Assembly: GCF_000474945.1 (NCBI RefSeq)
Contig: NZ_KI440837.1
Coordinates: 62,001-126,000 of the forward strand
DNA: 64,000 bases
From: Solimonas soli DSM 21787
Lineage (GTDB): Bacteria; Pseudomonadota; Gammaproteobacteria; Nevskiales; Nevskiaceae
Reading direction: 5' to 3'
The position numbers and the translations under genes are program-made. This document shows, one piece after another, positions 12,154 to 20,973 of the stretch. Under the pieces are notes generated by a model. It had not been told where the DNA came from. It searched no databases and saw only the letters and a program-made list of their open reading frames with translations. Positions within the stretch are counted from its first letter, which is position 1. Each line of letters starts with the position of its first letter.

Positions 12154-13569
12154 TCAGCGCGCCGCCGCGCCGGCGCGGAACCAGTCGAGCTTGTCGCGCA
12201 GCTTCACCACCTCGCCGACCATCAGCAGGCTCGGGCGACGGATGTCGGCGCCGGCGATGCGCGCCGGCAGATCATCGAGCGTGCCGGTGAAGACCTGCTG
12301 CGTCGGCGCCGTGCCGTCGACCACGATCGCCGCCGGCCAGTCGCGCGGCAGGCCGTGTTCGATCAGCGCGGCGCAGATCTGCGGCAGCGTCTGCAGGCCC
12401 ATGTAGAACACCACGGTCTGGCCGCGCCGCGCCAGCTGGTCCCAGTGCAGTTCGAGCTTGCCGTCCTTGCGCGCGTGGCCGGTGACGAAGATGCAGGCCT
12501 GCGCGTAGTCGCGATGCGTCAGCGGAATGCCGGCGTAGGCGGCGCAGCCGGCGGCGGCGGTGACGCCGGGCACGACCTGGAAGGCAACGCCGTGCGTCAT
12601 CAGCGTCTCGATTTCCTCGCCGCCGCGTCCGAAGATGAAGGGGTCGCCGCCCTTGAGGCGCAGCACGCGCCGGCCGCGTTGCGCCTGCCGCACCAGCTCG
12701 GCGTTGATCTCCTCCTGCGGCACGGTGTGCTGGTTGCGCGCCTTGCCGACGAAGATGCGCTCGGCGTCGCGGCGCACCAGCTCCATCACGCCGGGCGAGA
12801 CCAGGCGGTCGTAGAGCACGACGTCGCACTGCTGCATCAGGCGCAGCGCGCGGAACGTCAGCAGATCGGGATCGCCCGGCCCGGCACCGACCAGATACAC
12901 CTCGCCGCGCATCGCTTCGCCGGCCAGCAGACCGTCGAGCACGCGCTCGGCGGCCTGGTCCTCGCCGCGCAGCGCCGCCTCGGCGCCGGGGCTGTCGAGG
13001 AACTGCTCCCAGATGCGGCGCGGCAGGCCGCCGGTTTCGCGTGACTTCACCTTGGCGCGACGCGCGTGCATGAAGGCCGCCAGCCGCCCGTAGCCCTGCG
13101 GCAGCCAGCTCTCGACGCGTTCGCGCAGGCGCCGCGCCAGCACCGGCGCCGCGCCGCCGCTGGAGATCGCGATCTGCAGCGGACTGCGGTCGACGATCGC
13201 CGGCACGATGAAGCGGCTCAGCGCGATGTCGTCGACGACGTTGACCGGCACGCCGGCGCGCTCGGCCGCGGCCGCAACGGCGGCATTGAGCGCGTGATCG
13301 TCGGTGGCGGCGATCGCCAGCCGCCGGCCCTGCAGCAGAGCCGGCTCGAAGGCGGCGCCGATGTGCTCGGCGCGCCCCGCATCGACGACGGCGCGCACCT
13401 CGGCACCGAGCGCGCGCGCGACAATCTGCACCCGGGCCCCGGCGCGCAGCAGCAAGTCCAGCTTGCGCGCCGCCACCTCGCCGCCGCCGACCAGCAGCAC
13501 CGCTTCGCCGTGCAGGCGCAGGAAGATCGGGAAGTAGCCGGCCGCGCCGGCGGGCTGATCGGAGTTCAT
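12154..13569 (-). CDS. cysG: Siroheme synthase (uroporphyrinogen-III methyltransferase / precorrin-2 dehydrogenase / ferrochelatase)
   Basis: A fused trifunctional enzyme making siroheme from uroporphyrinogen III. Residues 1 to about 215 form the precorrin-2 dehydrogenase/ferrochelatase module with the NAD-binding motif LLVGGGEVAARK (25-36). About 222-471 form the SAM-dependent methyltransferase, with VYLVGAGPGDPDLLTFRAL (about 224-242) and LKGGDPFIFGRGGEE. Length 471 compares with 457 in E. coli. The start MNSDQPAGAAGYFPIF at 13567-13569 fits the family. Siroheme is the cofactor of the CysI encoded 2 kb away, so this locus builds enzyme and cofactor together. The gene is 35 bp downstream of the TauE/SafE permease and is probably transcribed with it. 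Confidence 0.95.
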   Translation of the reverse strand: MNSDQPAGAAGYFPIFLRLHGEAVLLVGGGEVAARKLDLLLRAGARVQIVARALGAEVRAVVDAGRAEHIGAAFEPALLQGRRLAIAATDDHALNAAVAAAAERAGVPVNVVDDIALSRFIVPAIVDRSPLQIAISSGGAAPVLARRLRERVESWLPQGYGRLAAFMHARRAKVKSRETGGLPRRIWEQFLDSPGAEAALRGEDQAAERVLDGLLAGEAMRGEVYLVGAGPGDPDLLTFRALRLMQQCDVVLYDRLVSPGVMELVRRDAERIFVGKARNQHTVPQEEINAELVRQAQRGRRVLRLKGGDPFIFGRGGEEIETLMTHGVAFQVVPGVTAAAGCAAYAGIPLTHRDYAQACIFVTGHARKDGKLELHWDQLARRGQTVVFYMGLQTLPQICAALIEHGLPRDWPAAIVVDGTAPTQQVFTGTLDDLPARIAGADIRRPSLLMVGEVVKLRDKLDWFRAGAAAR

Positions 13570-13604
13570 GTGCGCAGCATAGCGTTCCGCACCGCCGGCA
13601 CCGC

Positions 13605-14402
13605 TCAGCGGGCCAGCACGCTCGTCACCATCGTCACGCCGATGAAGATCAGGAAGCCGGCGACGCCGCGCCGCAGCAGCCGCGGCGACAGCCGAAAGCC
13701 GATGCGCGTGCCCAGCCAGATGCCCGGCAGGGCGCCGGTCAGCAGCAGAACCAGCATGCGGCAATCGACCGAGCCGATGCCGGCGTGACCGAGACCGGCG
13801 ATGCCGGTGATCAGCACGGCGTGCGCGAGATCGGAGCCGACCAGGGCGATCGGGCGTTCCTTCGGATAGAGCAGCAGCAGGAGCATCATGCCGATCACGC
13901 CGGCGCCGACCGAGGAGATGGTCACCAGCGTGCCGATCAGCAGGCCGGACAGCAGGGTCAGCGGTCGCTGCCAGCGCAGCAGCGCCTGCGCGTCGAAGGC
14001 GATGCCGCAGTTCTTCATCAAGCGCAGGATCGGGTCCTGCAGCAGGGTGAACGTCGCCGTAGTGATGATGGCCGCCGCCAGCACCAGCTTGATGAGACGA
14101 TCGAGCCCCGGCCCGGCGCCGACCAGATGCAGCACCAGCAGGGTGAGCAGGGTTGCCGGCACGCTGCCCGCCGACATCCAGGCGACGATCTTCCAGTTGA
14201 CCGAACCGTTGCGGCCGTGCAGCGCGACGCCGAAGGCCTTGCTGATGCTGGCGTAGAGCAGGTCGGTGCCGACGGCGATCGCCGGCTTGATGCCGCAGAA
14301 CAGGATGAGGATCGGCGTCATCAGCGAGCCGCCGCCGACTCCGGTGGCGCCGACGGCGGTGCCGACGACCAGTCCGGCCAATATGAAGCCGAGTTCTTGC
14401 AT
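13605..14402 (-). CDS. TauE/SafE (TSUP) family sulfite/anion permease
   Basis: A 265-residue inner-membrane protein with about eight hydrophobic segments and the TSUP hallmark GATGVGGGSLMTPIL near the N-terminus, plus a second repeat ISSVGAGVIGMMLLLLLYP near 160-180, as expected of the duplicated TauE/SafE fold. Family members export sulfite, sulfoacetate or related anions, or import sulfate-type anions. Placement between cysG and cysB and next to cysI suggests a sulfur oxyanion, but substrate and direction are inferred from context. The ATG at 14400-14402 sits only a few bases after the predicted transcription start. Confidence 0.87.
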   Translation of the reverse strand: MQELGFILAGLVVGTAVGATGVGGGSLMTPILILFCGIKPAIAVGTDLLYASISKAFGVALHGRNGSVNWKIVAWMSAGSVPATLLTLLVLHLVGAGPGLDRLIKLVLAAAIITTATFTLLQDPILRLMKNCGIAFDAQALLRWQRPLTLLSGLLIGTLVTISSVGAGVIGMMLLLLLYPKERPIALVGSDLAHAVLITGIAGLGHAGIGSVDCRMLVLLLTGALPGIWLGTRIGFRLSPRLLRRGVAGFLIFIGVTMVTSVLAR

Positions 14403-14414
14403 TTGATTATTTGG

Positions 14415-14443
14415 ATATAAGGGGGCGAAAGATATCGGATCAA
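14415..14443 (-). promoter_or_regulatory. Promoter for the TSUP permease and cysG
   Basis: On the minus strand TTGATC (14438-14443), exactly 17 bp, then TTATAT (14415-14420). The predicted start point is about 6 bases from the permease ATG, so the transcript would be nearly leaderless. Confidence 0.6.
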
Positions 14444-14483
14444 ACGGAATAGCGCACTATACTTTTATACGGTTTCCGAATAA

Positions 14484-15476
<993 letters not shown>

Positions 15477-15514
15477 CCATTCGGCATTAGCTCATAACCG
15501 GACGCGCGCAGGGC

Positions 15515-15543
15515 TTCATTGCCTGAGGAAAAGTCCGGATAAT
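15515..15543 (+). promoter_or_regulatory. Candidate promoter for cysI-DUF934
   Basis: TTCATT (15515-15520), a 17-bp spacer and GATAAT (15538-15543). A matching pair CCGGAC (15498-15503) and GTCCGG (15533-15538) flanks the -35 and could be part of an operator. A weak -35 fits a CysB-activated promoter. Confidence 0.45.
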
Positions 15544-15599
15544 GCGCGACCCGCCGCCCATTCCGCCGCCGAGTCGCCCCGCGCTCACCGAGTCCGTTC

Positions 15600-17270
15600 A
15601 TGTACCGATACGATGTCTATGATCAGAAGCTGGTCGACGAACGCGTCGCCCAGTTTCGCGACCAGACCCAGCGCTTCCTCGCCGGCCAGATTCCGGACGA
15701 CGAATTCCGCGCGCTGCGCCTGCGCAACGGGCTCTATATCCAGCGCTTCGCGCCGATGCTGCGCGTGGCGATTCCGTATGGCCTGCTGGCCAGCCGCCAG
15801 CTGCGCATGCTGGCGCATGTCGCCCGCGAATACGACAAGGGCTTCGGACACTTCACGACGCGCCAGAACATCCAGTACAACTGGCCGCAGCTCGAGCGCG
15901 TGCCGGACATCCTCGCCGACCTGGCCAGCGTGCAGATGCACGCGATCCAGACCTCCGGCAACTGCATTCGCAACATCACTTCGGACCCTCTCGCCGGCGT
16001 CGCCCGCGACGAGCTCGTCGATCCGCGCCCGTACTGCGAGCTGACGCGGCAGTGGGCGACCTTCCACCCCGAGTTCAACTGGCTGCCGCGCAAGTTCAAG
16101 ATCGCCTTCTCGGCGACCACCACCGACCGCGCCGCCACCAAGGTGCATGACATCGGCGTGCACATCGTGCGCAATGCGCAGGGCGAGCTGGGTTATGCCA
16201 TCTACGTCGGCGGCGGCCTCGGCCGCATGCCGATGATCGGCCACCTGATCCGCGAGTTCCTGCCGGAGCTCGATCTGCTCTCGTATCTGGAAGCGGTGCT
16301 GCGCGTGTACAACCGTCTCGGCCGCCGCGACAACATCCATCGCGCGCGCATCAAGATCCTCGTCAAGGAAACCGGCCCGGCCAGGTTCGCCGAAATGGTC
16401 GAGGCCGAATGGGCGCAGATCCGCGACGGCGAGCTGAAGCTCAAGCCGCAGGACATCGACTTCATCAAGTCACGCTTCGACGAGCACGCCTACCGCAGCG
16501 ACGCCGCGCGGGACACGAGCTTCGCCGCGCACGTCGCCAGCGACAGCGCCTTCGCCGCCTTCGTCAAGCGCAACGTCAAGGAGCATCGCGCCGACGGCTA
16601 CAAGATCGTCTTCGTCTCGCTGAAGCCGGCCGGCGGCGTGCCGGGCGACATCACGGCCGAGCAGCTGGAGATCGTCGCCGATCTCGCCGAGCGCTACAGC
16701 TTCGGCGAGGCGCGCGCCACGCACGACCAGAACCTCGTGCTGGGCGAAGTCGAACAGAAGGACGTCTACACGGTCTGGCAGGCGCTGCGCCAGTACGATC
16801 TGGCGACGCCGAACATCGGCCTGCTGACCGACCTGATCTGCTGCCCGGGGCTCGACTACTGCTCGCTGGCCAATGCCGGCTCGATCGGCGTCTCGCAGGA
16901 CATCAACGACCGCTTCGATTCGCTCGACTACCTCTACGACATCGGCGACATCCAGATCAAGATGTCGGGCTGCATGAACGGCTGCGGCCATCACACGATC
17001 GGCCACATCGGCATCCTCGGCGTCGACAAGCATGGCGAGGAGTGGTACCAGGTCACGCTCGGCGGCTCGTCCGGCAACGACGCCAGTCTCGGCGATCGCA
17101 CCGGCCCGGCGATCAGCCGCGCCGACATCGCCGAAGCGGTCGAACGCATCATCAGCGTGTACATGGAGCAGCGGCAGTCGGAGGATGAATCCTTCCTGCA
17201 GTGCTATCGCCGCGTCGGCATGGCGCCGTTCAAGGCCCGTATCTACGCCGAAGACGGAGTGGCCGCGTGA
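15600..17270 (+). CDS. cysI: Sulfite reductase hemoprotein (nitrite/sulfite reductase family)
   Basis: This siroheme/4Fe-4S enzyme reduces sulfite to sulfide in cysteine synthesis. The 556-residue protein has two ferredoxin-like domains and the cluster/siroheme ligands CCPGLDYC (Cys415, Cys421) and SGCMNGCGHH (Cys458, Cys462). TTRQNIQYNW near residue 80 and TSGNCIRNIT near 118 are typical of the family. It is shorter than the E. coli CysI (570) and belongs to the beta-proteobacterial type found with DUF934. No cysJ flavoprotein is present, so its electron donor is not evident here. Stop and downstream start overlap (GTGA). Confidence 0.93.
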   Translation: MYRYDVYDQKLVDERVAQFRDQTQRFLAGQIPDDEFRALRLRNGLYIQRFAPMLRVAIPYGLLASRQLRMLAHVAREYDKGFGHFTTRQNIQYNWPQLERVPDILADLASVQMHAIQTSGNCIRNITSDPLAGVARDELVDPRPYCELTRQWATFHPEFNWLPRKFKIAFSATTTDRAATKVHDIGVHIVRNAQGELGYAIYVGGGLGRMPMIGHLIREFLPELDLLSYLEAVLRVYNRLGRRDNIHRARIKILVKETGPARFAEMVEAEWAQIRDGELKLKPQDIDFIKSRFDEHAYRSDAARDTSFAAHVASDSAFAAFVKRNVKEHRADGYKIVFVSLKPAGGVPGDITAEQLEIVADLAERYSFGEARATHDQNLVLGEVEQKDVYTVWQALRQYDLATPNIGLLTDLICCPGLDYCSLANAGSIGVSQDINDRFDSLDYLYDIGDIQIKMSGCMNGCGHHTIGHIGILGVDKHGEEWYQVTLGGSSGNDASLGDRTGPAISRADIAEAVERIISVYMEQRQSEDESFLQCYRRVGMAPFKARIYAEDGVAA

Positions 17271-17776
17271 GCACGCTGATCCGCAACGGCCAGATCCAGG
17301 CGAACGACGCTCTCGAACTGGCCGACGACGCCAGTGACCAGGGCCAGCAGAAGATCATCGTCAGCCTGGCGCGCTGGACGCGCGAGCGCGAAACGCTCGC
17401 CGGCCCGCAGCGGCAGGTCGCGGTCCGCGTGCCGAACACCGTCGCCATCGACGACGCCTGGCCCCTGCTCAAGGACTGTGCGCTGATCGTCCTCGAGTTC
17501 CCGAGCTTCGGCGACGGCCGCGCCTACAGCCAGGCGCGCGTGTTGCGCGGGCGCTTCGGCTATGCCGGCGAAATCCGCGCCACCGGCCAGGCCGTGGTGC
17601 GCGACCAGTTGCTCGGCATGCATCGCGTCGGCATCAACAGCTTCGTGCTGCGCGCCGACCAGGATCCGCAGACCTGCCTGCGCGCGCTGGCCGACTTCGA
17701 CCTCGCGTACCAGGAAAGCAGCGACGATCTGCCGCTCGTGCGCCGCCTGCGCGCCAGCCAGCACGCGGCAGGCTGA
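17267..17776 (+). CDS. DUF934 protein, partner of the sulfite reductase
   Basis: A 169-residue soluble protein of the DUF934 family, which is recurrently encoded directly after CysI-type sulfite reductases in beta- and alphaproteobacteria. Motifs: FPSFGDGRAYSQARVLR (about 81-97) and GEIRATGQAVVRDQLLGMHR (about 103-122). The GTG start (17267-17269) overlaps the cysI stop. Its biochemical role is not established; the tight coupling suggests it assembles with, or feeds electrons to, the reductase in place of CysJ. Usual neighbours cysH and cysDN are absent from this window. Confidence 0.88.
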   Translation: MSTLIRNGQIQANDALELADDASDQGQQKIIVSLARWTRERETLAGPQRQVAVRVPNTVAIDDAWPLLKDCALIVLEFPSFGDGRAYSQARVLRGRFGYAGEIRATGQAVVRDQLLGMHRVGINSFVLRADQDPQTCLRALADFDLAYQESSDDLPLVRRLRASQHAAG

Positions 17777-17794
17777 GGCGCGTCAAGCCCGCGT

Positions 17795-17813
17795 CAAACG
17801 GGCGCCCCGTTTG
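17795..17813 (+). terminator. Hairpin after the cysI-DUF934 unit
   Basis: CAAACGGG (17795-17802), loop CGC, CCCGTTTG (17806-17813): a perfect 8-bp stem 18 bp after the DUF934 stop. There is no U-run after it, so terminator function is tentative. Confidence 0.4.
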
Positions 17814-17898
17814 GAACCTGAACGACGGCAGCGCCGCATTCGCCCGATGTCTGCGGGCGACGGGCGCCCCGAACGGGTTGTCCCCCGCGGAGCTTGGC

Positions 17899-17927
17899 TT
17901 GTCTTCGCAGGTACGGCTCACTAGAGT
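17899..17927 (+). promoter_or_regulatory. Promoter for the exported-protein pair
   Basis: TTGTCT (17899-17904), a 17-bp spacer and TAGAGT (17922-17927), about 65 bp before the start at 17992. Confidence 0.5.
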
Positions 17928-17991
17928 GGTTCGGCGTATCGCCTGGCATTGCGATGCCGCGGCCATGAGTCAGCGACAGGGAAATCACGGC

Positions 17992-18771
17992 ATGAAAAGC
18001 AACCATAAGAATGCGGTTCCGCTGACCGGCGCGTTGATGTTCGCAAGCGCTTCGGCCTGGGCGCAGGTCGGCACGGATGCCGCGAGCGCCGCGGCCAGCG
18101 AGCTCAAGGGTTTCGCGGCCCCGGCCCTGCAGGCGCCGGTCGCCTTCGGCGCACGCTGGGGAACCGCCGGTGTCGGCGTGTACGGCCAGACCTGTGACTG
18201 CAACCAGGACAACGCGGACGGTTCGCTGGGTGTGGCCTTCGGCCTCGGCGATCCGGACAAGTACGCGGCGCTCGAGGTCACGGTCGCTGCTTCGTCGCTG
18301 TTCGGCGACAAGGGCAGCGGCGACGGCTTCGGCGAAGCCGGATCCATCGGCCTCAAGCTGCACACCAACCTGCCCGGCTACGCGTCGTTCGCCGTCGGCG
18401 TGAACGGCACCGGCCGCTGGGGCGGCGATGCGTTCAGGGATGCCAACCGCTCGAGCACTTACGCCGTCGCTTCGAAGATGCTGCCGGTCGGCCCCTTCGC
18501 GACGATCCTCACTCTCGGCGTCGGCGACGAGCTGTACAACGAGCCCGGCAAGGGCGGCGTCGGCGTGATCGGCTCGGCGGCTTTCTATTTCACGCAGCAG
18601 ATCTCGGTGCTCGCCGAGTACACCGGCCGCTTCACCAACGCGGCGCTGTCGGTCGCGCCCTTCGCCACCTTCCCGCTGACGATCACGCTCGGCGCCACCA
18701 ATCTCGGCGAACGCTATGGTGGTGACGTCGAGTTCGCCGGCTCGGTCGGCATGGGCTTCGTCTTCGATTGA
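17992..18771 (+). CDS. Exported protein of unknown function (possible beta-barrel)
   Basis: A 259-residue protein I cannot place in a family. It starts MKSNHKNAVPLTGALMFASA and has a signal peptide with a likely cleavage after AWA (about residue 23). The mature part has alternating glycine/aromatic strands (VGVYGQTCDCNQDNADGSLG, SFAVGVNGTGRWGGDAFRDA, ATNLGERYGGDVEFAG) of the sort seen in outer-membrane beta-barrels, but the C-terminus is FVFD rather than ending in an aromatic. A CDC cysteine pair could form a disulfide. It shares a promoter region and terminator with the small exported protein after it. The start has an AGGGA site 10 bases upstream. Confidence 0.7.
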   Translation: MKSNHKNAVPLTGALMFASASAWAQVGTDAASAAASELKGFAAPALQAPVAFGARWGTAGVGVYGQTCDCNQDNADGSLGVAFGLGDPDKYAALEVTVAASSLFGDKGSGDGFGEAGSIGLKLHTNLPGYASFAVGVNGTGRWGGDAFRDANRSSTYAVASKMLPVGPFATILTLGVGDELYNEPGKGGVGVIGSAAFYFTQQISVLAEYTGRFTNAALSVAPFATFPLTITLGATNLGERYGGDVEFAGSVGMGFVFD

Positions 18772-18785
18772 TCAGGAGGCATGCA

Positions 18786-19040
18786 ATGCGCAAGCAACTT
18801 TTCGCCCGGTGGGTCTTCACCCTGGTCGTCGGCGCCGCACTGCCGATGGCGGCACACGCCGACTCGGGCAGCACGAGCAGCAGCAGCGCGGGTCTCGGCG
18901 TCGACTACACCGCACTCGTGTCGGCAGGCGGCACCGGCAATCCGGGGCTTGCGCTGCCGGGCTCGTCGTCGGCCAATACCGTGCGCAGCCCGATTGCCGG
19001 CATCGCCCGCCACTTCGCCAGAGCCAAGCGTCCGAAGTAA
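18786..19040 (+). CDS. Small exported serine/glycine-rich protein of unknown function
   Basis: An 84-residue protein with a clear signal peptide (MRKQLFARWVFTLVVGAALP, cleavage after AHA near residue 25). The mature 59 residues are low-complexity (DSGSTSSSSAGLG) with a basic tail (ARHFARAKRPK). A strong ribosome-binding site AGGAGG lies 6 bases before the ATG at 18786. It follows the larger exported protein by 14 bp and precedes a strong terminator. An overlapping ATG at 18781 opens another frame without protein-like composition. Function unknown. Confidence 0.7.
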   Translation: MRKQLFARWVFTLVVGAALPMAAHADSGSTSSSSAGLGVDYTALVSAGGTGNPGLALPGSSSANTVRSPIAGIARHFARAKRPK

Positions 19041-19051
19041 GCGGCGCGCAG

Positions 19052-19087
19052 CATGAAAAAACCCCGCCGCGGCGGGGTTTTTTCATG
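19052..19087. terminator. Bidirectional intrinsic terminator (36-bp perfect palindrome)
   Basis: CATGAAAAAACCCCGCCG is followed directly by its exact reverse complement. The GC core is flanked by A6 and T6, so it can terminate both the exported-protein pair (plus) and amiC (minus), which converge here. Confidence 0.9.
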
Positions 19088-19099
19088 TCATGCGGCCGC

Positions 19100-20365
19100 T
19101 CAGTCGTCGGCCAGTGGCCGGTTGCGCGCACCGCTGGCACTGGCGGCGCTGACCTTGGTCAGGCGCGGCGCCGCCTCGACCATCTGCTGCTTCGGCCGGT
19201 ACGCCTGGAAGTAACCTTTCACGCCACTGAGAATGCTGGCGGCCAGCTTGCCCTGGTAATCGTCGTCGGCGAGCAGTTTCTCCTCGCGCGGATTGGTGAT
19301 GAAGGCCGTCTCGACCAGCACCGACGGGATGTCCGGCGCCTTCAGCACGACGAAGGCCGCCTGTTGCACGTCCTGCTTCTGCAGCGAGTTGATCTGGCCC
19401 ATGGCGCGCAGGATGCGCGAGCCGACGTCGAAGCTCGCCTCCATCGTCGCGCTCTGCGAAAGATCGATCAGCACCGCGGCCAGATCGTTGTCCTTGCCAT
19501 GCAATTCGACGCCGCCGACGAGATCGGCGGCGTTCTCCTTGTTGGCGAGCCAGCGCGCCTGTTCGCTGGTGACGCCCCGGTCGCTGAGCACGTAGACGGC
19601 GGTACCCTGCATGTCGCGCCGGGTGAAGGCATTGCAATGGATCGACACGAACATGTCGGCCTGATGCTTGCGCGCGATCTCGACGCGCTGGCGCAGCCCG
19701 ACGTAATAGTCGCCGTCGCGCGTCAGCACGGCGCGCATGTTCGGCTGCGTGTTGATCAGCAGCGCGAGCTTTCGCGCGATCGACAGCGAGACGCTCTTTT
19801 CGAGCAGGCCCGAAGTGCCGCGCGCGCCGGGATCCTCGCCGCCATGACCGGCATCGACGGCGATGACGATGGGCTTGTCCTGCAAGCGCGTGGTGCCGGG
19901 CAGCGGGGCGCTCGCGATCTGGCCGGCAGGCGCCGGCGAACGCACGGCCGGCGCATCGCCGGCGTCGGCATCGGACAGCGCCGCCGCATCGCGCGCCAGA
20001 TCGACGATCACGCGATGGCCGTACTCGTCGTTCGGCGTCAGATCGAGCTTCCGGGTGCTGACCGCGCCGGTGACGTCGAGCACGACGCGAATGCCGCCCT
20101 CGCGCGGAGCGCTGCGGATCTGGCGGACCAGGCCCTTGGGTGCGGCGGCGGCGGCGCGCTTGATGCTGGCGCCGTCCAGTCCGTCCAGATCGACGACGAC
20201 GCGATCCGGATTGGCGAGCGTGAACACCGAGGCCCTGGCGGCGCCGTTCATGTCGAACACGACGCGCGTCGATTCAGGGCTTTCCCAGACGCGCAGATCG
20301 CGCAGTTCCGCCGCCTGTGCAAGCGACGAAACGAGCGCGAAAAGCAGGGCAGTCCCCCAATGCAT
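19100..20365 (-). CDS. amiC: N-acetylmuramoyl-L-alanine amidase (AmiC type)
   Basis: A periplasmic zinc amidase that cleaves septal peptidoglycan for daughter-cell separation. The 421-residue protein has a Sec-type signal peptide (MHWGTALLFALVSSLAQA), an N-terminal AMIN domain (about 20-125), a linker, and an Amidase_3 domain from about residue 166. Zinc and catalytic residues are His174 (DAGHGGEDPG), Glu189, His243 (SIHCNAF) and Glu352 (VETAFITN). The ATG at 20363-20365 is chosen because it starts the signal peptide directly; a TTG five codons upstream is possible. It follows tsaE, as in many proteobacteria. Unlike E. coli AmiC it shows no twin-arginine signal. Confidence 0.93.
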   Translation of the reverse strand: MHWGTALLFALVSSLAQAAELRDLRVWESPESTRVVFDMNGAARASVFTLANPDRVVVDLDGLDGASIKRAAAAAPKGLVRQIRSAPREGGIRVVLDVTGAVSTRKLDLTPNDEYGHRVIVDLARDAAALSDADAGDAPAVRSPAPAGQIASAPLPGTTRLQDKPIVIAVDAGHGGEDPGARGTSGLLEKSVSLSIARKLALLINTQPNMRAVLTRDGDYYVGLRQRVEIARKHQADMFVSIHCNAFTRRDMQGTAVYVLSDRGVTSEQARWLANKENAADLVGGVELHGKDNDLAAVLIDLSQSATMEASFDVGSRILRAMGQINSLQKQDVQQAAFVVLKAPDIPSVLVETAFITNPREEKLLADDDYQGKLAASILSGVKGYFQAYRPKQQMVEAAPRLTKVSAASASGARNRPLADD

Positions 20366-20459
20366 CAAACGCTTATCCAAAACAGTTTGCGGCGAAAGTA
20401 AGCCACCGCAAAGAAAAAATCAAATTTCCCTATTCACTACAGGAGGATGGCCAGCCTTC

Positions 20460-20939
20460 CTAAAGTTGACTCTGGGAACCGGACAGGACCGCCGGGCGCA
20501 GATGGGCAAGCCGGCCCGGCGCCGCGAGCCGCAGTTCGATCTCGAGCGAAGGCGGCGGCAGAAAGCCGGCGCCATGCTCCGGCCACTCGACGATCCAGAC
20601 ATGCTGGCGCGGGTCGTAGTCGCGCACGCCGAGCGCCGCCAGTTCTTCCGGGTCACGCAGGCGGTAGAGATCCATGTGCACGACGTGACGGTCGGCAAGC
20701 TCGTAGGGCTCGATCAGCGTGTAGGTCGGACTGCGGATCGCGCCGGTGACGCCGAGCGCCCGCAGCAGCCCGCGCGCCAGCGTGGTCTTGCCGGCGCCCA
20801 GATCGCCGCGCAGGAACAGCACCGCACCGGCGCGCGCGCGCAGCCATTGCGCGAGCGCGGCACCAAGCCGCTCGGTCGCTTCCGCGTCGGCCAGGGCGAT
20901 CTCCTGCCCCGCTTCGGCACTCATCGTCGTGAGGCTCAT
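20460..20939 (-). CDS. tsaE: tRNA threonylcarbamoyladenosine biosynthesis protein TsaE
   Basis: TsaE is the small ATPase of the TsaBDE complex making t6A37 in ANN-decoding tRNAs. The 159-residue protein has Walker A GDLGAGKTTLARG (about 45-57) and the family motif SPTYTLIEPYE (about 70-80), then HMDLYRL and VEWPEHGAGFLP. The ATG at 20937-20939 has a GAGGA site upstream; a second ATG five codons later is possible. It lies between nnr and amiC on the same strand, a widely conserved trio. The C-terminus is slightly longer than usual. Confidence 0.95.
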   Translation of the reverse strand: MSLTTMSAEAGQEIALADAEATERLGAALAQWLRARAGAVLFLRGDLGAGKTTLARGLLRALGVTGAIRSPTYTLIEPYELADRHVVHMDLYRLRDPEELAALGVRDYDPRQHVWIVEWPEHGAGFLPPPSLEIELRLAAPGRLAHLRPAVLSGSQSQL

Positions 20940-20973
20940 TGCGCCATCGTCCTCGCGCGAAGCCGCCCGCCGA

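Noticed and set aside
20366-20380. TTG start for amiC five codons upstream
   Set aside because: The ATG at 20363-20365 directly begins the signal peptide and has a GGA-type site upstream; the TTG has none.
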